A stretch of DNA of 64,000 nucleotides from Solea solea (GCF_958295425.1 NC_081149.1:19954753-20018752), one strand, 5' to 3'. Positions 24,261 through 37,530 are shown, counted from the first letter of the stretch. Made by a program: numbers and translations. The notes: generated by a model not told the origin, from the sequence alone.

Positions 24261-26469
24261 TTCTCAGCAAACAGCGGGTGGTGCTGTGGGCCCCTCCCCC
24301 TGTCCCAAAGCACTCACAGGCGGCCCCAGTCCACTCCTCGTGCAGCAGTCCCTCCCAGCTGCAGTCAGAGCAGATGTTCGCCCCCTCCATGTCCACACTG
24401 CAAATGAATCGCACATGCACAAATCCGCCACTGGCTCATCCGTAAATGCAAAATAAATGACTGCACTGAAAAAAATATTTAAATAATAATACAAAAAAAC
24501 GTGTCTCGTTTGAGTCACTTTTGCTGGTCCCAAGCCCGGATAAAGCAGGAGGAGGAGGAATTGTGACATTAATAAAAACAAGAATTGACAGAAGAAAGTT
24601 CATTTGTAGTTCTAAACATATTTAGGGTATTATTTTAGTTTTGTTTGTTTGTTTTGTCTATTCCTCTCTCCTGCATTTCCATTGCAATTACATACACATG
24701 GCCAATTATTCAAATTAGGTGATGACGCCATTTTCTGACTTTTAGGACAGCCGGTAGCTGCTTCCCTTAATGAGGAACTGGTGACACTGCTTCTGTCACC
24801 AGTTCCTGCACCACACAGCATACCTTAAGTTGAATTACTCACATATGCTTATAACCAGACCTGGTGTAAGACGATAAGACCCAAACTGGGCACCTTTCCA
24901 AGTTCCCTTCCTAGATACCAAGGCATCTGGACCGGACCCACTATCTCAAGTCTTACTAACTTTATGTATCAGACCTGGCACGCTGCTCGCCAGAATCTGC
25001 GAGGATGTGTTACTGTTCAGACGTCAGGTATCGTCAGTTCCCCTCAGATCTGAGCTGTCTTCAATAAAATCTTTCAACTTGACTCCAGAGGTTCCATCAC
25101 TGGTCGTCTCACCTGATAATCAAACATCTCCGCAACAACGTGGACTGCAGGAGAGCTCTGCACAGCGTGTATATTTACACAAATATAGTAATTCACACAC
25201 ACGCACACATGGAGCCCCGCCTCCTCCTCTCTGTCCCTTTGTCTTGTCAAATCATGAGCCATCTTCTCTGTTTCCTAAAGCGTGAATCTCTTGCTCCGAG
25301 TCCACTCACCATGTCTAACAGTGATTGATGCTCTGCAAACGCACTCCCAGAGAGTGTGAGTGTGTGTCAATGCACGTGCGAGTGTGTGTATTCCTGTATT
25401 TGACCTTCAAATCACCCTCCACCCAAACAGTCCCCCCGCATTAACACCACACCAACCAACCTTTCTACTCCTGCCTCCATCTTGACTGCTCTGACCGATA
25501 CCTGATGAACAAGGTGGACTGGGTCTGGGACCGGGGTTGTGGAGCTGTGGGTCAGCGGGGAGTAGGTGAGGACTGTTAGCATGTTCTGCACTGACACAGA
25601 CTGCTAATTAGCTGCTATATACCCCGTGGAGAAGGTGGAACAAAGGGAGGAAAGGATGGAGGATAGGTGGGAGGAAATGATGGCGAGCACGGCAAGGACA
25701 TGACTGAGGAAGAGATCGGAAGAAGGACGTGATTTATGCTGAAATGCTGAGGTGTGATGGCATAAGGGAGACAGAAAGATAAAAGGAGAGTGAGAGAGAG
25801 AGAGGAAGAGAAAGAAAAGACGCAGCACATAGAGGGAGATGGAGGGAGCAGATGGCCTGGGAAGAGAAATGGATGACATGAGTGTGACAAAGGAACAGAA
25901 ATCAACATCACTGTATACAGCTGCTGCTGTGACACACAGAGAAGAACATGGCGACTCATCCTCTCGTCGCTTAGGAAAAGTTAGGAATCAGGCATGCATT
26001 ACTTTTGTCATGACTTCCTCACCCCCCTCTTCTTCACTTCCTCCCCACGTCTTTAGCTACCACACATTTTGTTGCCCCAAGCCACTGATTTGTGGAATCT
26101 GTCACAGCTGGACCTCCGTCTAATCACCATAGAGAGAGAGAGAGCACATAACGGTCTAGCCACCTCTGAATAATTACACGTCCACCTTCTCGGTGCACTA
26201 TCATCCTTTAGGTAGCCTGAAATGTAGGCCAACATACTAAAAATAAGTCAGATGTGCTGAGGTGGTTTACTCTCCCTTTTATGAATGACTTGTTCATTCT
26301 GAAAAAAGAGCAAATTCAACTTTGAAAGCATTGTAAAAAAAAGGGACCTAATAACAACTCTCTCAGCTGCACACTGGGTTGTTCTAGTAAATGCTGACAA
26401 ATTGATTTGGCTGCGTCGATGAAAGAACACACAGATGTAACACTGGTGATTTAAGCTCACGTTCATCCA

Positions 26470-26640
26470 TTCATCCATTCATCCTCTTTAACATAACCTA
26501 GGAGGAAGCTGGAGTCTGACCACGATCTGCATGTCAGCGAGGAAACCGCATCACCAACGCCCACATAGAGAACATGCAAACGTCACACAGAAAGGCCAAC
26601 CCTTTTTCCTACGAGCCACCAGTGCTAACCACCGCTCCAC
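26470..26640 (-). repeat. Degraded antisense ggatggatgga-type retroposon piece
   Basis: It starts catccattcatccattcatcc and later has ctaggaggaagctggagtc, acatagagaacatgcaaac and cacacagaaaggcc. The order is as in the antisense family, with the middle part lost. Confidence 0.55.
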
Positions 26641-26898
26641 CATGCTACTGTCTCTTTAGCACGGGTGTATAACGGGGAAGCCTCCAAAATAAGATCATGT
26701 TGGTTCCAATACACGAGTTAGAGTCAGACTACTACTGCGATACAGTTTGCGGTGCTAATTATCCTTTCAGGTAAATTAAACAATTACGGAAGAAGGAAAG
26801 GTAATGAGGCGAGATAATTAAAAGTGCACCAGTCAAATGTTGAATTATAGAAAGCAATTAAAAAAAAAAGTACATGAAAATGAAAATGTGAAATTTGT

Positions 26899-26975
26899 TG
26901 CCCTGTGATGGACAGGTGACCTGTCCGGGTGTAACCCCTCCTTTCACCCCATGTCAGCTGGGATTGGCACACAAA
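26899..26975 (+). repeat. Plus-strand ggatggatgga-family fragment
   Basis: The fragment contains gccctgtgatggacaggtga, cctgtccgggtgtaacccc and atgtcagctgggattggcac. It matches the middle of the retroposon whose tail is at 15781. Confidence 0.6.
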
Positions 26976-27334
26976 TAATTAACCTTTTATACCTAATTTT
27001 CTCAGGTTACAAGGTATAATTTAAAGTGACACAATAAAAGAACGGAGAATAAACTTAAATTCAGACCCCCAGTTAAAAAACTGCACAGCCAGATGTCACC
27101 ATTTATCTCCTTGTAACAATAAATCCTCGCCTTTATGGTGGGCCGCGTTCCTGCAGCTGATTTAGATTATGTTTTCACTAAGTGACGGCGGAGGACCTTC
27201 ACAGTCGACCTTTTGACTTCTTACAAGCAGCCGTGTTCCGCTTCAGTGCCCTCATAAGCCATTAATCGGAGCCAACGACATAAAGAACATCTATCGGCAG
27301 TGCTGGGCACAGACTTTCAGAAACCGTAGAAATG

Positions 27335-27500
27335 CACATCGTCCCGGTTCTGAAACCCCTCCACATGGCTCCCCTACAAAGCCATGTATAATCTTGCCCC
27401 CTCCTACCGCACCAACTTCGTGTGCCTCCACACTCCCACACCCGGCCCAAGCATCGCACCCTGGGGGAAAACATCCCCCTGTGTGCTCCCTCTTAATAAT
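27335..27500 (+). pseudogene. Possible LINE relic (post-RT segment)
   Basis: Read across frames, the plus strand gives VLKPLH, then YKAMYNLAPSYLTN-like and CLPPHSH pieces, compatible with the 'LHWLPV...YKALHGLAPSYL' segment downstream of the reverse transcriptase in fish LINEs. Frameshifts and substitutions are frequent and the match is short, so this call is tentative. Confidence 0.4.
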
Positions 27501-28214
27501 CAAACATTTTAAAGTAAGCATTTAAATGTTGTTCTTCTTTTACTATTGTTAACATTACCTTTTTTTAAATGACTATGTATTTGACACTACAATCTGTATA
27601 AACTGTTCTGTCACTGTATAAATAGAATGTTTTAACATAATAATAATAACTATCTTTACTTGCTGAGGGAAAGTTAAAAACCATTTACTCCAGCTTTCTG
27701 CTCTTTTTTTATTCATAGGATGGGGTACAGTCACTGCTGGGAGCCAACCAGTCCAAACACTGAGGTAAGTGAAGGTTTATTCACTATACAGTCTGAAAAT
27801 CCCTGCTTCAAGATGTACTGTTTTACAAATACAAATATTACAATTAAAACGTGACCTTTGATTTCCACACCTCGATCATCGGGAAGAGCAGTGACTTCAT
27901 CTGCCATATTTATATTCAAGGTCAACGTGTTGACATTTGCAACATGGGATTCAGTTTGTTATTGATGGAGACAGACTGGGTGAAGTGTAAGCACCTCGGG
28001 CTGTACTAGACTCCAGAACACACATCTGAGAGACACACACGCACACACAATGACACATTCATGACTTTGGACTCATTTAAAGAGATAATATAGAATATTT
28101 TTTTTCATTAAAATATCCACAAATTCTGATATGAATGATACCTGTTGTTGATCTGTGTACTTATATGCGCTAAAAACATCTCACATTCTTTAAATCAACA
28201 GACATTATTATTTT

Positions 28215-28299
28215 TATTCAAGGTCATGGATCATTTAAATTCACAATCACAATCTAATAGATTGTGATTGTGAATTTAAATGATCCATGACCTTGAATA
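28215..28299. repeat. 85-bp perfect palindrome (42-bp arms, 1-base spacer)
   Basis: The left arm (28215-28256) starts tattcaaggtcatggatc and ends caatcacaatcta. One A at 28257 separates it from an exact reverse complement (28258-28299) ending gatccatgaccttgaata. There are no mismatches in the 42 pairs. It would extrude as a cruciform or fold as a long RNA hairpin with essentially no loop. It is not a microRNA-like hairpin (no loop, no bulges). Confidence 0.95.
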
Positions 28300-30599
28300 G
28301 AGTTAGCCATCTCCGCGATTACTATCAGGGTAAACCGCCTATATGAAACATGGAAGAGGAAGGAAATATTCAGCACAAATAGTTGGTTGGTAAGTTGATT
28401 CATTTTACTGTGGATATTCTCTACTAATAGATCACGGTTTGCTGCACATCTCCCTGTTCAAAGCTCAAATGCACAGGGGAACCAAATAAGACAAGAGAAC
28501 AATTCCCACGATCCCACGCTGCTTCCTGGCGTCTTCAAACTAGGTGTTTTGTTATAGTTGTGGCAGAAATTGCATACTGTGTGTTTTAATGTGCATCCAT
28601 TCATTTTGTTTTAGTAGGAAGAGCACAGGTGTGACTGAACTAAATAATGAGGCCTGTGTTCAGCTCATGTATGTCAGGACAGTGTGACAGTGAACCCTGA
28701 AAGTTACACCTGTGAGCCCACTGGATCTCCATGGAGAACTAGAATTGTCAGCCTAAAAACAAACCAAAATGAATATCAATCCAACTAATTCCAGTTGCCT
28801 TAGTGGCTCCTATTGCATCCTCACGACATACGTTACGGTCACTAGCAGCTTTTGCCTCACAGGCACCAGCGCTTTCGTCATGCTTGACATTTTTCTCACT
28901 CTGCAGCCGGCACATGTGAAGCTGCCCAGTGACCTTTCACACATCGCATGGAGGAAGAGACAGACGAAGACAAACCCCTATGTACGTATACACACAGTAA
29001 AGGAGAGAAATGGGAGAGGTTTGAATATGTTTTGTTTCTGTGCAAACAGAGTTTAGCTTTCCTTTGGAAACACCTTCAGTGTACTCTTATCTGCCTCTCA
29101 TCATCTGTCTCACTCTCAATTTCACTCCCTGAGTTTCTCACCTCATCATCACCCAGTTGCCTCCATGTGTCACACTCACACACACACACACACACACACA
29201 CACGCGCATGCCGGCACATAATGTACACACAGAAATGCAGAAACACACATTGTGTGCGACCTCATTGTTAATATCTCCTCATTTACCAGTTCCTCTCTCA
29301 CGTTGTTGCCCTCCCCACCTCCAGCCTTCCTTACCCTCTCTGTCCCTCCTTTGCCACGGTGAACGATTGAGATGCCACAGCAGGCTGTGATTGAATATCT
29401 TGTTTATCAGTGTGTATTTCCTCCTCCTCCTCCTCCCGTTCTTCTCCTTTTCTCTCCCCTTTTCCCGCCTCCTCCCCTCAGATATCAGCTCATGCACAAA
29501 GTTGGCCCCTCTTTGATCCCCCATAATGCATTGGGACGGCTGTGTAAGCGCTCATGCCATTTGCAGAGAAATTCTCTCTGCAACAAGCTGAGATCAATAT
29601 CGCCATGTCACCAGGGAACTGTTTTCTTTGTTTGTCTTTGTCCTGATTATTTCATTCTCTCACTATTCTTCACCATCTCTTTTCTTTTCTTTTTTTTCCC
29701 CCCAGCCTCTATGTTATCTCTCTGTCACTTCCTCTGCAACCTTCTCCTCCCCGCACACTGTGACTTCTCTCGCTATCTTGTCATCTGTCTTTCTGTGATT
29801 TATTCATTGTCTTTTTCTCTCAGCTTCCCGCTCGTTCCCTGCCACACATGCACAAGCAGGATCGCCTCGATCCACACTAAATATGTCGCGTTATAAAAAA
29901 AAAAAAAAAAGACCACTGTCACTGTTCCAGCAGCGACAGTGGACAGTTTCCTGTTGCGGGACTGCAGCAGGTCAGTGTGACGATGATCTACGCATGTGTG
30001 CAGGTGTTTTGTTTATTGTTAAAAACACACCACCATGTTTTTGTCAAACCAACAAATCAACATCAAAAGGTCTAGTTGTGAGTAATTCAGGCTTCATTTA
30101 ATAATTAGTTTGAAGAGTGAAAATGAGAGCACACAGCGCAGAACCGTTTCTGAGGACGGTCTCAAATGGACCCTTTCTTCCCGATTACAAATGCTCGGAG
30201 ATCAGTTTAATGTGAAGTTTAAATGGTGCATTGGTTTGTCCTTGTGTTGTGGATCTGTAATTGGCAGGCTGGAAACTATAGCAGTGTGGCTCAACATATG
30301 GCAACAGTGTTGGACTGAGTATGACTGAGTCAAAATGACGTCCAACATGGGATTATTTTTAATATTTGTGGATAAGTGGCTCGAGTAAAGAGATGTTGGT
30401 GATTGATTGTGACAACAATATGACGTGTTTCAGTGTGTGTGTGTGTGAGAGAGAGAGACAGTGACGGAGAGAGTGGGAGCTTCTGCTGCAGCTGGTAGCC
30501 TTCACTTATGCAGCAGGATACTGGCAGTGGTACATGACTATGGTTTCATGACAGTCTTACCTTGTCTCTGTCTCTCTCAAACACACAAACTTGTTTTCT

Positions 30600-30790
30600 A
30601 TCTCCATTCCAGAGTCCCTTACTCTAACCTTAACCATCACAACCGAGTGCCTAACCCTAACCTGAATATAATTCTAATCCTAACCACTAGTGCCAGGTCT
30701 TAACCCTGAAAAAGCCATTTAATGTGGTGGAGACCAGATCAAATGCCAACACAAGGTCAAAATGTCCCCACAAAGACAGGTTTGTACACA
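30600..30790 (-). repeat. Antisense copy of the gtgaggacatttggg-type repeat
   Basis: On the minus strand it reads tttgtggggacattttgac, ggttaagacctggcac, ggttagggttaggcact and gttgtgatggttaagg. It pairs with the plus-strand copy at 23685-23885. The ggttaggg units belong to the repeat, not to a telomere. Confidence 0.55.
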
Positions 30791-31310
30791 CACGCACCCA
30801 CACACACACACATGCTTATGAATGATTACCACAGACCTTACATACGACCCATTAAACACACGGTTTAATCACACTGTAGAGCATCACGGAGGTGCAGAAC
30901 AACAAGCTTTAGTTAAGACTGTGTAATAGCTTTATGGACAGAAAACCATCTCCAATATAAAGACTACTTATTCTTACAAAGGTAACTCGTCTGCACAGGT
31001 CAGTGATATGGAAATGACCTATCCTGAATACAGTTAGCCACCCAGTCTGCCTCACACTGTGGTCTGCTCTACGTCCTGTCTGTCTGTCCACATTTCCACC
31101 TGTCTTCTCATCCTGCACAGGTCTTCATAGTGTGTGTGTGTGTGTGTGTGTTAACAGCAGACTGCTGCTCGGTGCTCTCTAAACCCCTGTGGCCATTATA
31201 CTGCACATTGACGGTCATAACTGACCTGATGCTCCCGCTGAGGCTCACGCATGGTTGAGTGTGATTAGTTTAAACACGAGCTCTGAAATGACGTGATGTG
31301 GCATTATATG

Positions 31311-31342
31311 TGAGTGAGTGAGTGAGTGAGTGAGTGAGTGAG
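31311..31342. repeat. (GAGT)n tetranucleotide microsatellite
   Basis: Eight tetranucleotide units, the complement of the unit at 15003-15049, lie directly next to a TG tract and a TG-flanked dispersed repeat. Confidence 0.95.
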
Positions 31343-31357
31343 CATGTGTGTGTGTGT

Positions 31358-31600
31358 ACTTGTATTTGTTACATGTTTAGGACCTTTTCTGGCACCTTCT
31401 CAGGACCAGTAGTCCTCATGGAGACAAAAACCTGGTCCTAATGAGGCAGAAACTTATTTTTGAGCAACGTGTTAGGTTTAGAACTAGTGTGTGAAGTGTG
31501 GTTAGGTTAGGGTTAGCATTACTTGGTTATGGTTAATGTTACTGGTAACACTTTGGTTAGGCTGTCCATATGAATGGAAATCCATGCACTGTGCAAACCT
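31358..31600 (+). repeat. TG-flanked dispersed repeat, copy F
   Basis: A (TG)n tract lies on the left (about 31345) and another on the right (31600-31627). The internal order is aggaccttttctggcacc, ccagtagtcctcatggaga, ggttaggttagggttag, and tgaatggaaatccatgca. It is in the same order and orientation as the copy at 22405. Confidence 0.72.
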
Positions 31601-31821
31601 GTGTGTGTGTGTGTGTGTGTGTGTGTTGTGGACTGGGAAGGGAGACAGAAGAAGTACTGTATGTGTCATTTTTCTGTGTCATGCTCACGTGTGTGTGTGT
31701 GTGAGAGAGACAGAGGGAGAGTGCATATGCACCAAGGACTTCCACGTTAGTTTATAAGACCTACAGTATATACCCTTGTGAGATTATTAGATATGTTACA
31801 ACATTGCTTTTCTTAACAATG

Positions 31822-31855
<34 letters not shown>

Positions 31856-34149
31856 TTTAATCACAGCAGGAGCAACCTTTGCAGACACAGGGAAACGTCG
31901 TTATCAAAGACATATTCTCTTCTCTTCTGTTGCTTCACATTGTTTCACTTGTGAAGCTGCGATAATGAATCAGTCACATCCTGTGGAAACGTGGCACCTT
32001 TAATCTCCCTATAACTCTTTATTTTCCAGTCTGTGACAATAATGGCTGCAGGACTAAACCTTATGCTGCGTGATGTACGTCCCGCCTCCCCCCACCACCC
32101 TCCCCCCCTCAGATTTAACACAGTGGGGATGAAAACAATGTGTGTTCATCCTGTTTCTCCTCTTGGTCTGATATGATCTTCAAGCTTGTAACGGCGGGAC
32201 CAAGCGTACACAAGATTACAGGTTTGATTAAAGAAAATTGCTCTGCTTGAGAGGGAACATGACAGGACACATGTTCAGATGCTCGGCGTGAGAGCAGAGT
32301 AAATAATGCGACTGGACAGTTAGATGATAAATACCACGAGGCATTATTATCACACTGAGCTGCGTCCCCATCCCATCCTCCTCATCACCAAGCACAGTTT
32401 CCTGTGTAACTTTTGTTCAGTGAGTTTTTTCACATGATGAGTCATACACATTTAAAACACCAGGACAGGCAGAACTAACAGAAAAGCCTTATTATTATGT
32501 CTATATAACCATTGGGTTATTTACCCAAATTATTGCACACAAGCACGAGTAAAAGCACATGTCACTATGTGTTATTGATTGATTTTGTGTGTATACGGCA
32601 TAATGTAGTAATTATTAGCAGCTTTAAGGGTTTCCTGTGTCCCACGTAAGATTTTAATGAGGCACAGCTGGGAAGAAGCAGCAAAAACTGATTCAACACC
32701 TGACTTAGGTTTAGTAAGGAAAGACAATTGAAAATAATCCTTTTGTTTATTTCCAAAAAAACTTAAACTTAAACCTAAACTTTTAATGTCTACCTCTAAG
32801 GGTTAATAACTTAATGGCAACATTAGGAACATAGGGTCAAACTTAACACGAGCGTATCACTGATGATGCGTTTGACGGACTGATGACTTCACGTTACCGT
32901 AATAACGCGACAGTTTGTGCTATCGGAAAAATTCAAACTGTTTCTAAAAGCTGAGAAGTTGCACGTCAAAGCCAACATGTGATCATTACGGTAATTTCAC
33001 TTGCGTTGTTGCAGGAAGCCGGTGAATCAGCGTCTTTGTCACCAGAGAGGAGAGAGTTGGAAAAACGCCTGTACATAGTTTCCATTTTTTGGCCTGTTTT
33101 TTTTGACTCAAATGTTATTTTAAATATGTTTTAAACACGTTCAAAATCTGGTGTTCGTGTACAACTACAGTGTTTTTTTCTCAATACATTTTGAACTGTT
33201 AATAAACTATTTGAACATGCAGTGAATTGTAAATAACTGCCAGATATTGAACGTTATTCTGGAATAATGGGCAAAAACACTTACTTACAGGACATTTTCT
33301 CGCCCTTTATGGTTTAAATAAGCGGTATGTGGTAAATGTGCAATGAACATGTATACGGACTTTGACAGGAGTCTGTATTTGACAGTTGTAGAAAATATCC
33401 TGCTTACGAGCATCTCTTACCTTCACAGTCAGCACAAGTACTACACTCGTCTGTCTGATACTTTGACCTGGAAACGACCAAGTCTTCAGTGACGAGGGTT
33501 ACACCTCATTATAACAGAATAACAGAGCTAAAATGGACACCAATCCCTCCCAGTTGCTTCCACAGCAGTAATAGTATCAGTGAGCCCGCAGCAGTCGGGC
33601 TAATCCTGGCCATTTAATGTATGGACACACAGTGCACCTCACTCAGGGGCTTAGTAGCAGCTCATATCAGTACACACACACACAAATAATCCCATACACA
33701 CACACACACACTCTTCCCATCCATGGAAATTCACACTCTCCCTTTGAACTATTTCCCCGCTCATTGCTCCTGACAGAGAAAGGTCACCCTCGGCTTGCTC
33801 GTACAGCAGTGCTAAGAATAATAAAGAAAGGATCTACAGTATTATCTTGGATCCTTGGAATACACGCACGCACACACACACATACACACACGAATTCTAA
33901 CGTACCACACGTTTCCACTCGCCCATTCACAACGCCCTGTTTTTGAGGTCAAATGCTTAAAAATGTGTCGGTCCTCGACGGTTGACCCTCGGGACGGCTG
34001 CAGGCGGAGGAGGTGACACACGACAAGTCTCGCTCTTCGCATCACACACGGAGGGTGCACAATGACAATGTCTCGCCAATGCTCACCGCCATTTGTCTCA
34101 ATTAGGCTGCAATTTATATGTCGTCATTCAACACAATGGCTGTCACTGC

Positions 34150-34480
34150 TCTTTCTCCATCTGTGTGTGTGTGTGTTTGTGTATTTGTTACCTCTGTAGG
34201 ACCTTTTCTGGCCAAAACACTGACCTTGTCAGGACCAGTAGTGTGTGTGTGTCTGTGTGTGTTTGTGTATTTGTTACCTCTGTAGGACCTTTTCTGACCA
34301 AAACTCCTCATGGAGTCCAAAACCTAGTCCTAATTTCTGGGGAACTGGTTAAATTTGTTAAGATTTGAATTGTAGTTAGGTTAAGATTAGGGTTAGGCAT
34401 TAACTGGTAATGGTTTGTGGTCATCTGATTTAAATAAAAGCAGTGTCCTAAGAAGAATAGTGATGCAAATCTGTATGTGT
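34150..34480 (+). repeat. TG-flanked dispersed repeat with tandemly duplicated 5' part
   Basis: The block tgtttgtgtatttgttacct followed by ctgtaggaccttttctg occurs twice, about 95 bp apart (around 34174 and 34261). The first copy reaches ccttgtcaggaccagtag and then returns to TG sequence. The second continues through ctcctcatggagtcc, ggttaggcattaactgg and cagtgtcctaagaagaat. This suggests unequal exchange or slippage between TG tracts. Confidence 0.72.
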
Positions 34481-34889
34481 GTGTATGTGTATGTGTGTGT
34501 GTGCCCTGTCATGACTGCTTGATGCGTGGGGGCTGCAGAAGCAGGTCTGGTGTCCTTCAAATGACTTCGAGAAAAAATAGTCCCCACACTGCACCAGATC
34601 AATGGCCCCTCACACACACACACAGAATGCACACACGTGTACACAAACGACTCAGATCCCTGCAGATACTCTGCGCCCCATGCATGCTGTATACATTTGT
34701 CAGCAAACATGTCCTGTACATCAACGGCTTGGGGTCGTACTCTAAGCCATGACTGTAAAAAGAAATTAACTTCACCCGAGCACAGTCATTCCACAGAGAT
34801 CCTGGAAACATTTCAGATCTCTCTGCAAAAAAAAAAAAGGCTGTTTGACCCAGTTTATATATATATTCCATTATACTGTTAGAATTCTA

Positions 34890-35600
34890 GGAATAAGACA
34901 AAGATCTTTTATTGATCTAAATGGGGACAAATTGGGAGTTGCTACGACAAAGTATTAGGGCCAAATTTAAGATTAGTCTCTTTTTTAATCTTTTGAGAAT
35001 AAAGTCATACTATTATGAGAATAAAGTCGTAATTATTACGTAATTATTCAAGCAAATTCTCAGCTGCAAACTGCGTCAATAATCGGCAAGCATTTCATGA
35101 AGTTACATTTTGATTGCGGCTTCACAAATAAATAAATAGAAATAAAGAAAATAAAGAAATACTTAATATGTTTGTCACATCAGCACCGCATCATATTTAA
35201 CGTCAGGACTTTGAAAAGATTGTGAGAGAAACTGAGGTCGTTTGGAGGAAAGAATCACACAGACTTGGATGAAATCATCTCTTTTGTGGACTGGAGGAGA
35301 AAATGTCTGTTAGTGGTCGACTGCAAGGATAACGCTGGTTACATCTGTGTGCTGCTGCTATTTAATAATAATACATTAGATAATGATATAAAAAAAGAAA
35401 CCTTGATCTCGTAAAATTACGACTTTATTTTTGTAATATGACTTCTTTTTTTTAATATAACAAGTTTATTCTCGTAAAATTACAACTTGATTCTCGTGAA
35501 ATTATGACTTTTTTTAATATCAGGAATATATTCTCATAATATTATGACTTTATTTATTCATCACGCTGCCCCGCAAGGTTTTGTCCCTGTAGCTTAAAAA
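34890..35600. mobile_element. MITE-like element with inverted arrays of an about 20-bp motif
   Basis: The left part has tgagaataaagtcatact and tgagaataaagtcgtaatt. The right part has the complement several times (aaaattacgactttatt, ctcgtaaaattacaactt, cgtgaaattatgacttt). The left edge ctacgacaaagtattagggc matches the usual start of a common fish element. The right end lacks its expected complement, so the copy is probably truncated. No intact coding sequence lies between the arrays. Confidence 0.6.
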
Positions 35601-36344
35601 AAAAAGAAGAAGTTTGCTTTCAACTCTCTACAACTCGACTCCTTGAGCAAAAAACCACCAAAAGGAACATCAGGTCTATTTGTTTTAGCTGTGTGATCAT
35701 CTCGGGGTGACTTTAGTTCAGTTGGAGAATGAGAGATCAGACGCCTCCTTCTGCTGACACTCACACTATGATTTAGGGAATGAAAGAAGGGAGAGGCGGG
35801 GGAGATAAAAAGGGGAGAGTGTCAGGAGAAAAAAAAAAAAAAAAGAAGTGGAGAGAGTGACAGAGGGAGACCTCGAGGGAAGCAGAGCTGCGAGTAGAAA
35901 GAGGACAGAAGATAAGAAGAGATTGGTGGCTTATGAGAGGGAACTGGATAGAGGAAGGCTGTGACGGGAAAGGGACAGTAAAGCTTGTGATGCACAGTCC
36001 AATTATCAGCCAGATTTGCACCAGATTTACCCACTGTGACAATCAGTGGAACAATTCTGCAGTATGCATGCGCTCTATATGCTATATCTGTATATCTGTG
36101 ACAGTGTATCTGCTTTATCTGTGTATGTATTATCTGATCCGTCTGTATATTTGGCATACCTGATGGTGCTATACCTGGATCTGTGGACATTGTTAAGGGT
36201 TTATTTGTCATGGATTTTATGTTTGGATAATTTAACTTTCTCTTGTGTTTTAGTTATTTCTGTTAGGTGCATTTCCTGCTTTCATTTTGAGGTCACTCTC
36301 CTTGTATACTTGATTATTATGCATGTACTACTGCTGACTGTTTG

Positions 36345-36466
36345 TCTGTAACCTTGTTGTGCTTTGTTTGAAACTGTGCCGCTGTCTGTCTTGGCCAGGA
36401 GACACTTGGAAAAAGAGATTTTTCATCTCACTGTGGTTTTACATGTTTAAATAAAGGTTAAAATAG
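36345..36466 (+). repeat. LINE 3' tail ending in taaataaaggtt
   Basis: The order aaactgtgccgctgtctgtc, ttggccaggagacacttgga, aaagagatttttcatctcac and gtttaaataaaggtta matches the 3' end of a widespread fish retroposon. An antisense relative starts at 57055. The sequence just upstream (36050-36345) is AT-rich and may be more of its 3' UTR. Confidence 0.65.
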
Positions 36467-37530
36467 GTGTAATTCCTCTCTTTGTCCTGCTTTTTCCCCC
36501 CTACGACTGCCGCGATTGTTATAAGACTCACCTGTGTTCTATCTACAGTGTGTGTGGGATCTGAATATCTGGTTTATATACTGTAGATATACATGGTGTT
36601 CTTCCTGTGTCTGCATATTTGGTCTCATGTGTGAATGTTTGTGTGTGTGTGTGTGTGGTGTCTGTATCTGCTGCTCCATTGTCATGCTCAGAGACAGAAG
36701 AACATAAGATGGGTATCACAAAGAGAAAAGGAGAACCATCTGTGTAATTCAAACGCATTGCACCACAAATATGTAAAAAAAAATACAAAAAAACATGTTT
36801 TGTAATTGGAGTTTATATGGAATATTTTAAAGTAATTCAGCCAGTAGTCAAAGGTTTGAGTGGATGGGGAGGGGGAATCAGAGAGAAGAGGAGAAGTTTG
36901 AAGTTGATGCAGGCGAAGGAAATTAAGAGTCACATTCCTCCTGTGGTTGTCAGATAATAAGACATTATTTCAAAGCTCAGATGAAGGTTGAGCGAAAGGA
37001 ACAAATATCAAGCGGAAAGAAATCTCAATCAAACCAAAAAAGCAGGAGAGAAAAGGTCATAAAAGGATAAAATGGGAGGAAGAGGAAATGGATAAATGTG
37101 GGAGGAGGAGATGAAAAGTGTTGAGTGTTGAGTGAATGGGGTTAAGGTGCTGGAATATCTGCTTTAATAGGAAGAGTGCAGTGTGTCCTTGCTGCTTACT
37201 TTTCTCTGGCAGCAAAAACCACATCAGTGTGTGTAAGTCAAAGCAAAGTCCCCCTGTCTCTGAGTCACCGCGTCGCTTCTGACGACGTATTTAACGTTGA
37301 ACTGCCTGTCGTCTGAGAGGCTGTTGCTTGTTTACAGTGACATTAAAGCATATGCACACTGGCATCGTATCACACACTGGCATGTGATACTCCTCCTCTG
37401 ATGCCCACGAAATGTGTGACTCAGGTTGATGACGGCGGCGGCCGACAGTCAATCAGAGGCTGCAGCGCCGTCAGAAAGCAATTTGAAGAAATGTCAGTCA
37501 TTCAAACATAAATGTAAAAATGCAGCTGCA

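Noticed and set aside
28215..28299. MicroRNA precursor interpretation of the long hairpin
   Set aside because: The pairing is perfect over 42 bp with a 1-base loop, and bulges and a terminal loop are missing.
29372..29896. 174-codon plus-strand frame rich in Pro, Ser, Phe and Leu
   Set aside because: It comes from CT-rich low-complexity sequence; no conserved motif or splice structure is visible.
34380..34400. ttagggttagg-type motifs here and near 22545, 30650 and 31505 as interstitial telomere repeats
   Set aside because: They are only one or two units each and sit inside the recurring TG-linked dispersed repeats.
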